Origin: VRUE01 sp963705635
GTDB lineage: Bacteria > Actinomycetota > Thermoleophilia > Solirubrobacterales > 70-9
Direction of reading: 5' to 3'
DNA: 64,000 nucleotides
Assembly (NCBI GenBank): GCA_963705635.1
Contig: CAVPKH010000004.1
Coordinates: forward strand, 62,001-126,000
In this document: positions 8,012 to 17,581 of the stretch, piece after piece
Layout: each line of letters opens with the position of its first letter
Position numbering within the stretch: position 1 is the stretch's first letter
The notes under the pieces: generated by a model
What the model was told of the DNA's origin: nothing
The model's database searches: none
The model's input: only the letters and a program-made list of their open reading frames with translations
Program-made: the position numbers and the translations under genes

Positions 8012-8890
8012 GTGAAGGAGATCCGCGGCGTAATCACAGCGATGGCAACCCCTTTCGACGAGGCAGGGGCGGTCGACGAGGCGGCGGCGCTGAAGCTGGC
8101 CACCTACCTGCTCGAGCACGGCTCGCACGGCCTCGTCATCTCGGGCTCGACCGGCGAGGCGCCGACGCTGACCGATGAGGAGGCGCTGCAGCTGCTCCGC
8201 GCGATCCGTCGCGAGGTCGGCGAGGAGACGCTGCTGATCTGCGGCACCGGCACCAACTACACCCAGCACTCGATCGAGCTGACCAAGGGCGCCGCCGAGG
8301 CGGGCGCCGACGCCGCCCTGATCGTCACCCCTTACTACAACAAGCCGAATCCGGCTGGAATCTTGGCCCACTTCGAGGCGATCGCCGCGGCGATCCCGGC
8401 GATGCCGATCATCGCCTACAACATCCCCTCGCGGGTGGTGGTCAACGTGCCGCCCGACCAGCTTGCCGAGATCGCCAAGATCGACAGCGTCGTCGCGGTG
8501 AAGCAGGCCAACAACGACGATCTGCAGCCAATCGAGGGGCTCGAGATCCTCGCCGGCAACGATGAGATCTTCCTCAAGACGCTTGAAATCGGCGGCGCCG
8601 GAGGCATACTCGTCGCCTCGCACCTGGTCGGCCCGCAGATGCGCGAGATCTGGGACGCGGCGCAGGCCGGCGAACTGGATCGCGCCCGCGAGATCGACGC
8701 CGGGCTGGGCCAGCTCTACGCCTCGATTGGCGTCACCACCAACCCGATTCCGGTCAAGGCGGCGCTGGCGATGACGGGCCTGATCCCGTCCGGAGCGCTT
8801 CGACTTCCCCTGGTGCCCGCCGATGCTGGGCAGAGCGCGACCGTGAAGGCGGCGCTCGAGAGCGTCGGCCTCACTCCGGTGAATCCCTAG
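8012..8890 (+). CDS. dapA: 4-hydroxy-tetrahydrodipicolinate synthase
   Basis: 292 aa TIM barrel that condenses pyruvate with aspartate semialdehyde, the committed step to DAP. The Schiff-base lysine is Lys164 in VAVKQANND; the catalytic Tyr is in VTPYYNKPN; the substrate loop is SGSTGEAPTL; YNIPSR is also present. The start is GTG at 8012; AAGGAG occurs only just after it, so the ribosome site is weak. The last base of the stop overlaps the GTG start of rnj, so the two are coupled. Confidence 0.95.
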   Translation: MKEIRGVITAMATPFDEAGAVDEAAALKLATYLLEHGSHGLVISGSTGEAPTLTDEEALQLLRAIRREVGEETLLICGTGTNYTQHSIELTKGAAEAGADAALIVTPYYNKPNPAGILAHFEAIAAAIPAMPIIAYNIPSRVVVNVPPDQLAEIAKIDSVVAVKQANNDDLQPIEGLEILAGNDEIFLKTLEIGGAGGILVASHLVGPQMREIWDAAQAGELDRAREIDAGLGQLYASIGVTTNPIPVKAALAMTGLIPSGALRLPLVPADAGQSATVKAALESVGLTPVNP

Positions 8891-10554
8891 TGCCCGCCGG
8901 CAAGCTTCGCGTGCTGCCGCTCGGGGGACTGGGCGAGATCGGCAAGAACATGACCGTGATCGAGTACGACGGCCGCATCGTCGTCGTCGACACCGGGCTG
9001 ATGTTCCCGACCGCCGAGATGCTGGGGATCGACCTCGTCCTGCCGGACTTCTCCTACCTGCGCGACCGCGCCGACGACATCGAGGCGATCGTCCTCACCC
9101 ACGGCCACGAGGACCACGTCGGGGCGCTGCCCTACGTGCTGCGCGAGATCGGCTCGCCGCCGGTGATCTACGGCGGCCTGCTGACGATCGGCATGGTCCG
9201 CTCCAAGCTCGACGAGCACAAGCTCAAGGACGCGCCGCTGGAGGAGCTGCCGGTGGGCAAGACCGTGCGGCTCGGCCCCTTCGAGCTGGAGATGATCCAC
9301 CTCTCGCACTCGATCCCCGACGCCTGCGGCGTCCTGCTCACCACCGAGCTGGGCTCAATGCTGATGACCGGCGACTACAAGTTCGACCAGACCCCGGTCG
9401 ACGGCCGGCCCGCCGACATCTCGCGCCTCGCCGAAGTCGGCCGCGACGGCCTGCTGCTGCTCTGCGGCGACTCGACCAACGCCGACCGGCCGGGGGTCGC
9501 GCCGTCGGAGTCGAGCGTGGGGCCGGCGCTGCTCGAGACCTTCTCCGGCTGCGAGGGGCGCATCATCGTCACCTCCTTCGCCTCCAACATCCACCGCGTC
9601 CAGCAGGTGATCGACGCCGCGGTCAAGCTCGACCGCAAGGTCGCCCTCGTCGGCCGCTCGATGCGTAAAAACTTCAACATCGCCTCCAACCTCGGCATCG
9701 CCAAAGCCCCTCAGGGGCTCTTCATCCAGCCGCGCGAGATCGAGAACTTCCCGGACGAGAAAGTCGTCGTGATCTCGACCGGCAGCCAGGGCGAGCCGCT
9801 CTCGGCGCTGCGGCGGATGGCCAACAACGACCACCGCGACGTCGAGCTGCACTCGGGCGACACCGTCGTCTTCTCGGCGACGCCGGTGCCCGGCAACGAG
9901 CGCGCCGTCAACGAGACGATCGACCGCATCTACGAGATCGGCGCCTCCGTCGTCACCGCCAAGGACGCCCCGATCCACGCTTCCGGCCACGGCTGGCAGG
10001 AGGAGCTGAAGCTGATGCTCAACCTGACCAAACCGCGCTACGTGCTGCCGGTGCACGGCGACCACAAACGCCTGCGCCTGCACTCCGAACTTGCCCACTC
10101 CGTCGGCATCGCCCCCGAGAACGTCTTCCAGGGCCGCAACGGCCTGCCGCTGGAGATCGACGCCAACGGGGCGAGCTTCGGCGAGGACATCCACGCCGGC
10201 GTGATCTACGTCGATGGCGTCAACGTCGGCGAGCCGGATGACGTCGCCCTGCGCGACCGCCGCGAGATCTCGGCCGACGGGATATTCATCGTCGTCGCGA
10301 CGATCTCCTCCGAGGACGGCCAGGTCGTCGCCGATCCCGAAGTGCTCTTCCGCGGCGTCGCCTTCCTGGAGGAGGCCGACGCCCTGGTCGAGGAGCTCAA
10401 GGACGTGGTCGAGGACTCGCTCGAGGACGCCGCCAAAGCCGGCACCCGCGAGCTGCACCTGATCCAGGAAGACCTGCACGACGCGGTGGCGGGGCTCGTC
10501 TACGAGAAGCTGCGGCGGCGCCCGATGATCATCCCGGTCGTCGTCGAGGTTTGA
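8890..10554 (+). CDS. rnj: Ribonuclease J
   Basis: 554 aa metallo-beta-lactamase/beta-CASP nuclease with endo- and 5'-3' exonuclease activity in mRNA decay and rRNA maturation. The zinc motif THGHEDH is at residues 70-76; a further His is in HLSHSIPDACG, and the metal Asp in MTGDYKFD. The beta-CASP part includes SFASNIHRVQQ, the SGHGWQEELK block and LPVHGDHKRL. The C-terminal dimerisation domain is complete. GTG start overlapping the dapA stop. With pnp it makes the window's second RNA-decay enzyme. It is followed by the long palindrome at 10571-10791. Confidence 0.95.
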   Translation: MPAGKLRVLPLGGLGEIGKNMTVIEYDGRIVVVDTGLMFPTAEMLGIDLVLPDFSYLRDRADDIEAIVLTHGHEDHVGALPYVLREIGSPPVIYGGLLTIGMVRSKLDEHKLKDAPLEELPVGKTVRLGPFELEMIHLSHSIPDACGVLLTTELGSMLMTGDYKFDQTPVDGRPADISRLAEVGRDGLLLLCGDSTNADRPGVAPSESSVGPALLETFSGCEGRIIVTSFASNIHRVQQVIDAAVKLDRKVALVGRSMRKNFNIASNLGIAKAPQGLFIQPREIENFPDEKVVVISTGSQGEPLSALRRMANNDHRDVELHSGDTVVFSATPVPGNERAVNETIDRIYEIGASVVTAKDAPIHASGHGWQEELKLMLNLTKPRYVLPVHGDHKRLRLHSELAHSVGIAPENVFQGRNGLPLEIDANGASFGEDIHAGVIYVDGVNVGEPDDVALRDRREISADGIFIVVATISSEDGQVVADPEVLFRGVAFLEEADALVEELKDVVEDSLEDAAKAGTRELHLIQEDLHDAVAGLVYEKLRRRPMIIPVVVEV

Positions 10555-10570
10555 CGCAAGCGCTGCTGGC

Positions 10571-10791
10571 GCGGCGGGTCCTGTCACGGATTCGGTGCCA
10601 CCAGCCCTGCGGTAGCTAAAGCTTCCTCGGGCTGGTCCCCCAAATCCATGCCACCCCCCCGCGAGTAGCGTTTGTTAGGGAGCTTTCTGTGGCGTTCTCC
10701 CGCGGGTGGCGCCGTAGGGGGACCCGCCCCCGAGGACGCTTTAGCGACCGCAGGGGGTGGGGGGTCCCTTCGGCGACAGGACCCGCGGGCC
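10571..10791 (+). repeat. Long imperfect palindrome (single copy, family F)
   Basis: About 220 bp between convergent rnj and the sensor kinase gene. The left arm (10571-10655) and right arm (10700-10791) are imperfect inverted copies: GGCGGGTCCTGTC with GACAGGACCCGC, and CTGCGGTAGCTAAAGC with GCTTTAGCGACCGCAG. The short connecting loop is AT-richer (GTTTGTTAGGG). No protein fits. It is placed immediately after rnj, as other palindromes here follow stop codons. I found no second copy in the window. Confidence 0.65.
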
Positions 10792-10815
10792 AGCGACACC
10801 TGTGCAGTTTGTTTG

Positions 10816-10861
10816 AAAAAAAAGGACCCGCCGGGAACGTTGGGGAGAGCCCGGCGGGTCC
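10816..10861 (-). terminator. Intrinsic terminator of the two-component operon
   Basis: On the minus strand a perfect 12-bp stem (GGACCCGCCGGG at 10824-10835 with CCCGGCGGGTCC at 10850-10861) is followed by eight T residues (plus-strand A-run 10816-10823). It lies 36 bases past the kinase stop. It is the clearest classical Rho-independent terminator in the window. Confidence 0.9.
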
Positions 10862-10896
10862 TGTGTCTCGTCCACGGGGAAAACTACGCCGGGCCG

Positions 10897-12441
10897 CTAA
10901 AGGGGTTCTAAAGCGGTCTTAATTCCCTGCTCAGACCCATTCAGCGGCAGGCGGACGCGGAAGAGGGCGCCGCCACCGTTGGCCTCGGCGACTTCGACCG
11001 AGCCACCGTGGGAGGCGGCGACGGCGCGAACGATCGCCAGGCCGAGGCCGCTGCCGGGGCCGACCGCGGTGTCGGCCGGGCCTTCGCCGCGGACGAAGCG
11101 GTCGAAGATCTGGGGGCGGATCTGGGCGGGGATGCCGGGCCCGTCGTCGGCCACTTCGACCACGGCATCGCCACCGTCGCGGTGCAGGCGCAGCTCGATC
11201 CGCGCGCCGGGAGGGGTGTGGCGGCCGGCGTTGTCGAGCAGATTGAGGACCATCCGGTGCAGCTCGTCCGGGTTGCCGTCGACCGCCAGCGAGCGGTCGT
11301 TCTCGATCTCGAGCGAGCGGTCGCCGAGCACCGGCACCACCTCGGCCGCGGCGTTGCCCGCGACCTCGGCGAGGTCGCAGGGACGGTGCTTGCTGGCGCG
11401 CCCGGCATCGGAGCGGGCAAGCAGCAGCAGGTCGCCGACCAGGCGACTCATCCGCCGCGACGAGCGCAGGGCCGAATCGACCATCGCCCGATCCTCGTCC
11501 TGGCGAGGGCCGAGCAGCGACGCCTGCAGCAGCTCGAGGTTGGCGAGGACGCTGGTCAGCGGGGTGCGCAGCTCGTGCGAGGCGTCGGCGACGAACTCGC
11601 GCTGCTTCTTCAGCGCCGCCTCGCGCTCGGTCCTGGCCGCGTCGAGCGAGCGCAGCATCTGCTCCAGGGTGCGGGCCAGCTCGCCGACCTCGTCGTCGAC
11701 CTTGGGGGCCGGCATGCGGCGGGACGGATCGCCGGTCGCGGCGATCTTTCGCGCGGTGGCGGTCAGCGCCGAGATCGGCCGCATCGCCCGCGCCGCGATC
11801 GCCACGCCGCCAAGGCTGGCGAGCAGGGTGCCGCCGAGGATGCCGGCGCCGATGAAGAGCCAGAGCCGGTCGATCGTCGAGTCGACGTGGGCGAGGCTGC
11901 GGCCGTACTGGACGAAACCGGTGACTTCGCCGGTGTCGCCGGTGATCCGCGCCGTGGCGACCCGCATCGTGCGGTAGTTGGAGAGGCCGGCCGTCGGTGC
12001 GCCGAGCGCCTCCGCTCCGCTGCTTTCCTTGATCAGGCTGAGGGTTCCGTTGCTGGCGCTGAAGACCCGCGCCGAGGCCCCGTCCGGCCGGACGAAGTCG
12101 TCGAGCTCCGGACCGTGAAACGTGGTCAGCAGGGGGGTGCTGAAGATGCGGCTTTCGGCCGCCAGGGTCTGCGCGGCGCTGCTCACCTGGCGGTTGAAGT
12201 CATCGCGGATGCGGCTCGTCGCCACCTGGCCGATCACGGCGCCGAAGACGACCAGGATGACCAGGGTCAGCCCGGCGGAGACAGCGGCGAGGCGCCATCG
12301 CACCGGCCAGCTGCTGGGACGCAGCTTCGCCGCCCACGGTGACGGTCCCTGACCGCCGCCGCGCGGCGTCCTCGGTCGCCCGAACAGCGCCCCCGTTCGG
12401 GGTCCCCGCGTCCTTGCCTGGCGGCGCCCGAACCCCGTCAT
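10897..12441 (-). CDS. Sensor histidine kinase (MprB/EnvZ type)
   Basis: 514 aa membrane kinase. Residues 1-45 are a basic, Pro/Gly-rich cytoplasmic tail; TM1 is about residues 50-73 (LAAVSAGLTLVILVVFGAVI), followed by an extracytoplasmic sensor of ~115 residues, TM2 near 190-215, HAMP, and a dimerisation box FVADASHELRTPLTS with the phospho-His near 289. The ATP domain carries N (NLLDNAGRHTPPG), G1 (DDGPGIP), F (FDRFVRGEG) and G2 (GSGLGLAIV) boxes. Its ATG overlaps the stop of the regulator gene by one base, so the two are coupled; the stimulus is unknown. Oddly, the tail codons are formed by a palindrome core (12361-12418) related to family B. Confidence 0.92.
   Translation of the reverse strand: MTGFGRRQARTRGPRTGALFGRPRTPRGGGQGPSPWAAKLRPSSWPVRWRLAAVSAGLTLVILVVFGAVIGQVATSRIRDDFNRQVSSAAQTLAAESRIFSTPLLTTFHGPELDDFVRPDGASARVFSASNGTLSLIKESSGAEALGAPTAGLSNYRTMRVATARITGDTGEVTGFVQYGRSLAHVDSTIDRLWLFIGAGILGGTLLASLGGVAIAARAMRPISALTATARKIAATGDPSRRMPAPKVDDEVGELARTLEQMLRSLDAARTEREAALKKQREFVADASHELRTPLTSVLANLELLQASLLGPRQDEDRAMVDSALRSSRRMSRLVGDLLLLARSDAGRASKHRPCDLAEVAGNAAAEVVPVLGDRSLEIENDRSLAVDGNPDELHRMVLNLLDNAGRHTPPGARIELRLHRDGGDAVVEVADDGPGIPAQIRPQIFDRFVRGEGPADTAVGPGSGLGLAIVRAVAASHGGSVEVAEANGGGALFRVRLPLNGSEQGIKTALEPL
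12361..12418 (-). repeat. Family B palindrome core inside the kinase gene
   Basis: This stretch aligns with the central part of the family B elements at 33047-33210 and 43944-44098: GCGGCGTCCTC, then a hairpin, then GCGTCCTTGC. The hairpin stem here is CCCGAAC/GTTCGGG where the other copies have AAATAGC/GCTATT or AAATGGC/GCCATT. The outer arms with TAGCGAAACCC are absent. It encodes the arginine/proline-rich N-terminal tail of the kinase. Confidence 0.5.
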
Positions 12442-13142
12442 TACTCCTTCAAAACGTAGCCGGCGCCGCGTTTGGTGTGCAGGAGGCGGGACTCCTCGCC
12501 GGCCTCGAGCTTGCGACGCAGGTTGGAGATGAAGACGTCGATCGTGTTGGTCGCGGCGGTCGGGTCGTAGCCCCAGACGTCATCGAGCAGTCGCTCGCGG
12601 GAGACGACGAGGCGCTCGTTGCGCATCAGGTACTCGAGCAGCTCGAACTCGCGGTTGGTCAGCTCGAGCTCGCGCTCGCCGCGTTTGACCTCGCGGGTGT
12701 CCGGATTGAGCGTCAGGTCGCCGACGGCGAGCGAGGCGGCCCCGCGAGGCGGCCGGCGCCGCAGCAGCGCCCGGATCCGCGCCAGCAGCTCGGTCCGCTC
12801 GAAGGGCTTGACCAGGTAGTCGTCGGCGCCGCTGTCGAGGCCATCGACCCGGTCCTCGGTCTCGGCCCGCGCGGTCAGCATCAGGATCGGCACGTCGCCC
12901 TCGGCGCGCAGGCGGCGGCAGACCTCGACCCCGTCGAGCCGCGGCAGGCCGAGGTCGAGGACGACGAGGTCGGGGACGAATCCGCTTGCGACGTCGAGCG
13001 CGTCGACGCCGTCGGCGGAGGTGCGAACCTCGTAGCCCTCCTGTCGCAGCGAGCGGCGCAGCACGTCGGCGATCTCGGCGTCGTCCTCCACGACCAGGAC
13101 GCGGCCGCCGGGGATCTCTGGGTCGGTGGTCAGCATCGCCAT
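12441..13142 (-). CDS. Response regulator, OmpR/PhoB type
   Basis: 233 aa DNA-binding partner of the adjacent kinase. The receiver domain has acidic residues at 19-21 (VEDDAE), phospho-acceptor Asp63 in LVVLDLGLP, Thr in MLTARAE and the conserved Lys in DDYLVKPFE. The C-terminal winged helix shows LTNREFELLEYLM, then NTIDVFISNLRRKLE and HTKRGAGYVL. It is transcribed away from ftsK; the 99-base gap to ftsK must hold both promoters. Orthologs of the MprA/TrcR kind respond to envelope stress, but the specific role cannot be read from sequence. Confidence 0.92.
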   Translation of the reverse strand: MAMLTTDPEIPGGRVLVVEDDAEIADVLRRSLRQEGYEVRTSADGVDALDVASGFVPDLVVLDLGLPRLDGVEVCRRLRAEGDVPILMLTARAETEDRVDGLDSGADDYLVKPFERTELLARIRALLRRRPPRGAASLAVGDLTLNPDTREVKRGERELELTNREFELLEYLMRNERLVVSRERLLDDVWGYDPTAATNTIDVFISNLRRKLEAGEESRLLHTKRGAGYVLKE

Positions 13143-13241
13143 CGATGTTAAAGGCGCAAACAGCGTTGGACCGAGAGATTTAGCGCGGATTTAGGCCGCG
13201 CGGCGCGCAGGGGAGGGAGCGCCGACGTCGAAGCCGGCTGC

Positions 13242-15401
13242 ATGTTCGTGCGTAACAAGAAGCGCGGGAATGCCGCGCGGCGAAAGCCCAAAGGAAAAGC
13301 AAAAGCCAAGGTCCGGGGGGGAGGCAGGCTTCATCTGCCCCAGGCGCTGGAGCAGCGGCACCTCGATCTGATCGGGCTGCTCCTGATCGCCGCCGGGGTC
13401 TATCTGAGCTTTGTCCTCTTCTTCGGCTGGGATGGCGGCAAGGTTGGCTATGGGCTGGAAACCGGGCTCAAGTACCTGTTTGGCGGAGTCGGAGCGCGGA
13501 TCTTCACCGTCTTGATGCTGGTCATCGGCGGGCTGCTCGTCACGGGAACTTCGATTTCAACCTTGTTTCAGGGGATCGGGCGCGGGCTGCGCCGCGTCTT
13601 CCTCGGCAGCCGTGGCGTCGCCGACACGGTGATCCAGAGCCGCGAAGCGCGGCGTGAGGACAGGACCGAAGCCTTCGAGACGCAGGTCGGGCCGACCGAC
13701 GTGATGAGCGCTTATCCCGACGAGGACGAGATGGACGAGCCCACCGTCGCCCTGATCGAGGAGCCCGAGGAGGTCGTCGAGGAGCCGGTCACCGAGAGCT
13801 TTGACGACGAGCTGGCCTCGATCGAGTCCGAAGAAGACGCGGCGGCGGTCGACCCGGTGGCGGAGCCCGAGCAGATCGCGCTCACCCCGCAGGGCAACAA
13901 GCGCGGCGTCACCATGTCCGAGGAGGTCGACTACCGACCGCCGCCCGCCAAGGCCCTCGAACGGGGCAAAGGCGACAAGGGGCTCGATCCGCGCGACCAG
14001 GAAATCGTCGGCCGCAAGCTGGTCGAGACGCTCGGTCACTTCGGGGTCGAGGCGAAGATCGTCGGCGTCGTCAGCGGGCCGCACGTCTCCCGCTACGAAT
14101 TGCGCCTGGCGCCGGGCATCAAGGTGAAGAAGGTCACCGAGCTCTCCAACGACCTCGCCTACGCGCTCGCCTCCACCGACATCCGCATCCTCGCCCCGAT
14201 CCCGGGCAAGCAGGCGGTGGGGGTCGAGGTGCCGAACACGCGCCGCCGCATCGTCCGCCTCGGCGACATCTACTCCGGCCGCCCGGAGAAGACCTCGCCG
14301 CTGGTCGCCTGGCTCGGCAAGGGCATCGACGGCAACCCGGTCTGGACCGACCTGGCGAAGATGCCGCACGTGCTCGTCGCCGGCACCACCGGCTCGGGCA
14401 AGTCGGGCTGCGTCAACGCGATCCTGTCCTCGATCCTGATGCGGCCTCACCCAACGAGGTGCGCCTGGTCCTGGTCGACCCCAAGCAGGTCGAGCTCAAT
14501 CACTACGAGAACGTGCCGCACCTGCTGACCCCGGTGGTCACCTCGCCGCGCCTGGCGGCCAACGTGCTCGCCAACCTGATCGGCGAGATGGAGAGTCGCT
14601 ACGGGATCATGGGCCAAGCGCGCTGCTCGCAACCTGGCCGAGCTCAACCGCGCTCGCGCCAAGGCGGGAGAAGCGCCCCTGCCTCACATCCTCTGCGTAA
14701 TCGACGAGCTCGCCGACCTGATGATGGTCTCCCCGGCCGAGGTCGAGGACTCGATCATCCGGCTGGCGCAGAAGTCGCGCGCCACCGGCATCCACCTGGT
14801 GCTGGCGACGCAGCGGCCGTCGACCGACATCATCACCGGCACGATCAAGGTCAACATCCCGGCCCGGATCGCCTTTGCCGTCTCCTCGCAGACCGACTCG
14901 CGGGTGATCCTCGACCAGGGTGGGGCCGAGGCGCTGCTGGGCCAGGGCGACATGCTCTTCCGCGGCGCCGGCACCTCGAAGCTGCAGCGCATCCAGGGCG
15001 CCTTCGTCACCGAGGACGAGATCGCCAGGGTCACCGGCCACTGGGCCAAGCAGGGCGAACCCGAATTCGAGGCCGAGCTGCTCGAGGTCGTCGAGGAGAA
15101 GGGGGTCGAAACCGACGGTGACTACGACCCCGACAGCGACGACCTGCTCGACGAGGCGATCCGGGTCGTGGTCGAGACCGAAACCGCCTCGGTCTCGATG
15201 ATCCAGCGCCGCCTTCGCGTCGGCTACACCCGGGCGGGCCGCCTGATCGACATGCTCGAGCGGCGCGGCGTGATCTCCGGCTACGAAGGCTCCAAGCCCC
15301 GTCAGGTCCTGGTCGGCCAGGCCGACATGGCGCGGCTGACCGGCGGCTCGGTCGAGCCGGAGCCGGTCGAGGCCGAGGCGCCCACCGCCGTGCCCGAGTA
15401 G
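13242..15401 (+). CDS. ftsK: DNA translocase FtsK/SpoIIIE (frameshifted in this sequence)
   Basis: Septal ATP-driven pump that clears chromosome ends and assists dimer resolution; about 720 aa. A basic N-terminus is followed by only two evident TM segments (residues ~46-66 and ~85-105; four are usual), then an acidic linker, and the RecA-like motor with Walker A GTTGSGKSG near residue 385 and Walker B CVIDELADLMM. The C-terminal winged-helix gamma domain (VSMIQRRLRVGYTRAGR) recognises KOPS-type sites. The frame breaks near 14450 and again near 14615; the second is explained by one extra G (ATG GCC AAG read as ATGGGCCAAG). Both breaks sit inside invariant motor blocks, so I treat them as sequence errors. 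Confidence 0.9.
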
Positions 15402-15456
15402 CGCCTGTCTCTCCCTTCCGGCGCACAGCGCAGGTTTGAGGTAGGACAATGGGCCG

Positions 15457-16230
15457 ATGGACAGCCGCATCGGCAGCGATCCTTCGCGAGGCGCGAAACC
15501 GGCGCAAAATCGACCTTTCAGAGGTCGAGGCCGCGACCCGGATCCGGGTCCGCTACCTGCGGGCGATCGAGAACGAGCGAGTGGGATGTCCTGCCCGGAG
15601 GCGTCTACACGCGCGGCTTCATCCGCACCTATGCCTCGTTCCTGGGGCTGGACGGCGAGCGACTCGCCGATGAATACCGCCGCGAGCGTCGAAGGCACGA
15701 GCGGCGAGCGGGGATCAGAGTCAGATCTGGCGCCAGCTGCGACGGGTGGCCCGCAGCGGCCCCGGCGGGCGGCGCCGCGCGCGGGCTGGTTGGTGGTCGC
15801 AGCGGTCGTCCTCGTCGCCGCGCTCGCGATCGTCGCGCTTCCCGTCGGCGGCGGGGACGACGCCAGCCCGGCAGTCCGCCCTCGAAGAAAAGCTCCGGCG
15901 GGAGAGCCGCGATCGCGGGCCGGCGGTGAGCCGACCGCGCGGCTCGCGGGGTCTCGGTGCGGCTGGCGGCCAGCGCCGAAGTCTGGGTCTGCGTGCTCGA
16001 CGCCAAGGGCAAGCACCTGGTCAACGGCCAGATCCTCGAAGCGGGAGCCGAAGAGGGCCCGTTCCGCTCCGGTAGCTTCACGGTCTCATTCGGCAACGGG
16101 GAGGTCTCGATGCTCATCGATGGCAGAGGAAGCGGAAATTCCAGCGACGTCCAGCCCGATCGGGTACTCGATCGACTCCTCCGGGCGGCTGACCGAGCTC
16201 GCCGAAGCCGAACGGCCCACCTGCACATGA
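15457..16230 (+). CDS. RodZ-like HTH membrane protein (frameshifted)
   Basis: Assembled from several frames: HTH_25-type N-terminus (LREARNRRKIDLSEVEAATR, then WDVLPGGVYTRGFIRTYASF), a Gly/Arg linker, one TM helix (GWLVVAAVVLVAALAIVALP), and a C-terminal beta domain with VWVCVLDAKGKHLVNGQIL and PIGYSIDSSGRLTEL. This is the RodZ/DUF4115 architecture that links MreB to the cell wall in rods; I see no MreB here. Breaks fall near 15481, 15583, 15880 and in the C-terminal part. The start is most likely ATG 15457 (MDSRIGSD), with an extra base shortly after; ATG 15449 is the alternative. Lies between ftsK and cinA as in many actinobacteria, and its stop overlaps the cinA start. Confidence 0.65.
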   Translation: MDSRIGSDPSRGAKPAQNRPFRGRGRDPDPGPLPAGDRERASGMSCPEASTRAASSAPMPRSWGWTASDSPMNTAASVEGTSGERGSESDLAPAATGGPQRPRRAAPRAGWLVVAAVVLVAALAIVALPVGGGDDASPAVRPRRKAPAGEPRSRAGGEPTARLAGSRCGWRPAPKSGSACSTPRASTWSTARSSKREPKRARSAPVASRSHSATGRSRCSSMAEEAEIPATSSPIGYSIDSSGRLTELAEAERPTCT

Positions 16231-17509
16231 GCGAGGTGCGGGCGGGGATAGTCGTCACCGGGACCGAGGTCCTGACCGGGCGGATCGCCGACCGCAACGG
16301 GCCGTGGCTCTCCGAGCAGCTGGCCGAGCTCGGCGTCGACGTCGCCCACATCCTCGTCGTCGGCGACCGCCCCGACGACCTCGAGGCGGCGCTGCGCTTC
16401 ATGGCCGCCGAGGGGATGGACCTGATCGTCACCTCGGGTGGCCTCGGCCCGACCGCCGACGACCTGACCGCCGAGGTGGTCGCCAGCTTCGCCGGCCGCG
16501 AGCTGGTGCTGGACGACGAGGTGGAGGAGAAGATCGCGGCGATCCTGCGCAACTTCGCCCGCAGCTTCAACTTCGACGAAGAGGCGGTGCGGGAGGCCAA
16601 CCGCAAGCAGGCGATGGTGCCCGAGGGCGCGATCGCCGCTCGACCCCGTCGGCACGGCGCCCGGCCTGGTCGTGCCCGCCGACGGCAGCGCTGGTCGTCG
16701 TCCTGCCCGGCCCGCCGCGCGAGCTGCAGCCGATGTGGCCCGCCGCGCTCGCGACAGAGCCGATGCGGGAGCTGCTGCAGCGAGCCACGCCGCTGCACGG
16801 CTACACCCTGCGCATGTTCGGCATCCCGGAGTCCGAGATCGCCAAGAGCCTGCGCGAGATCGAGGCCGAGGGCATCGCGCTGCCGGAGGTGGAGATCACC
16901 ACCTGCCTGCGCCGCGGCGAGATCGAGATCGACGTGCGCTACCGCGACGAGGCGGTGGCGACCGCCGAAGCGGTGCGGGCCGGGCTGGCCGAGCGCCACA
17001 GCCAGCACCTCTTCAGCCTCGACGGGGAGACGATCGACTCGCAGGTGGCGCGGCTGCTGGCGGGGCATCGCCTGGGCCTGGCCGAGTCCTGCAGCGGCGG
17101 CCTGATGGCGGCGCGGATCACCGACCTGCCGGGCGCCTCGGCCTACATGGCGGGCGGCGTCGTCTCCTACTCCAACGAGGCCAAGGCCGAGCTGCTCGGC
17201 GTCGACCCCGCGCTGATCGAGGCCAAGGGCGCCGTTTCGCCAGAGGTGGCGGAGGCGATGGCGCTGGGCGCGCTGGAGCGCTTCGAGGCCGACGTCGCCG
17301 TCTCGATCACCGGCATCGCCGGCCCCGACGGCGGCAGCGAGGAGAAGCCGGTCGGCTACGTCTGCTTCAACGCCCGCCTCGCCGACGGCACCGCCCTCGC
17401 CCGCGACCCGGTCATCCCCGGCGGCCGCGCCGACATCCGCGAACGCTCGGCCCTGGTCGGCATGCACCTGCTCCGCATCCTGCTCAGCGGCGAGGAGGCG
17501 CCTCTCTAG
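16227..17509 (+). CDS. cinA: CinA-like protein / NMN deamidase (frameshifted)
   Basis: About 428 aa with two domains. The N-terminal molybdopterin-binding-like/ADP-ribose pyrophosphatase domain has GIVVTGTEVLTGRIADRNG and TSGGLGPTADDLT. The C-terminal PncC domain, which deamidates NMN, has AESCSGGLMAARITDLPGAS and VSITGIAGPDGGSEEKPVG. The frame breaks near 16638 (GCG to GCCG, one extra C) and near 16690 (one extra A before GCGCTG); correcting both gives one continuous protein. It overlaps the upstream gene by four bases and sits before thpR and recA, an order typical of Gram-positives, where cinA is often co-expressed with recA. Confidence 0.88.
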
Positions 17510-17581
17510 GCGCCCCCGGCGCGCTTTCGGCACACCCGGGCGTTGTCGCGTGCGCGCCGCGGCCCTTAGCGTGGTCGGCCG

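Noticed and set aside
10672..10911. Small plus-strand frames in the rnj-kinase gap
   Set aside because: They cross the long palindrome and the terminator, contain low-complexity residues and lack homology to anything I recognise.
14440..15401. Programmed ribosomal frameshifting in ftsK, recA and others
   Set aside because: The breaks are at unrelated sequences without slippery sites, occur several times per gene and cluster by region; sequence error is simpler.
15957..16230. Continuous frame joining the RodZ-like C-terminus to CinA
   Set aside because: An apparent fusion produced by an indel; the ATG at 16227 with a four-base overlap and separate domain boundaries argue for two genes.
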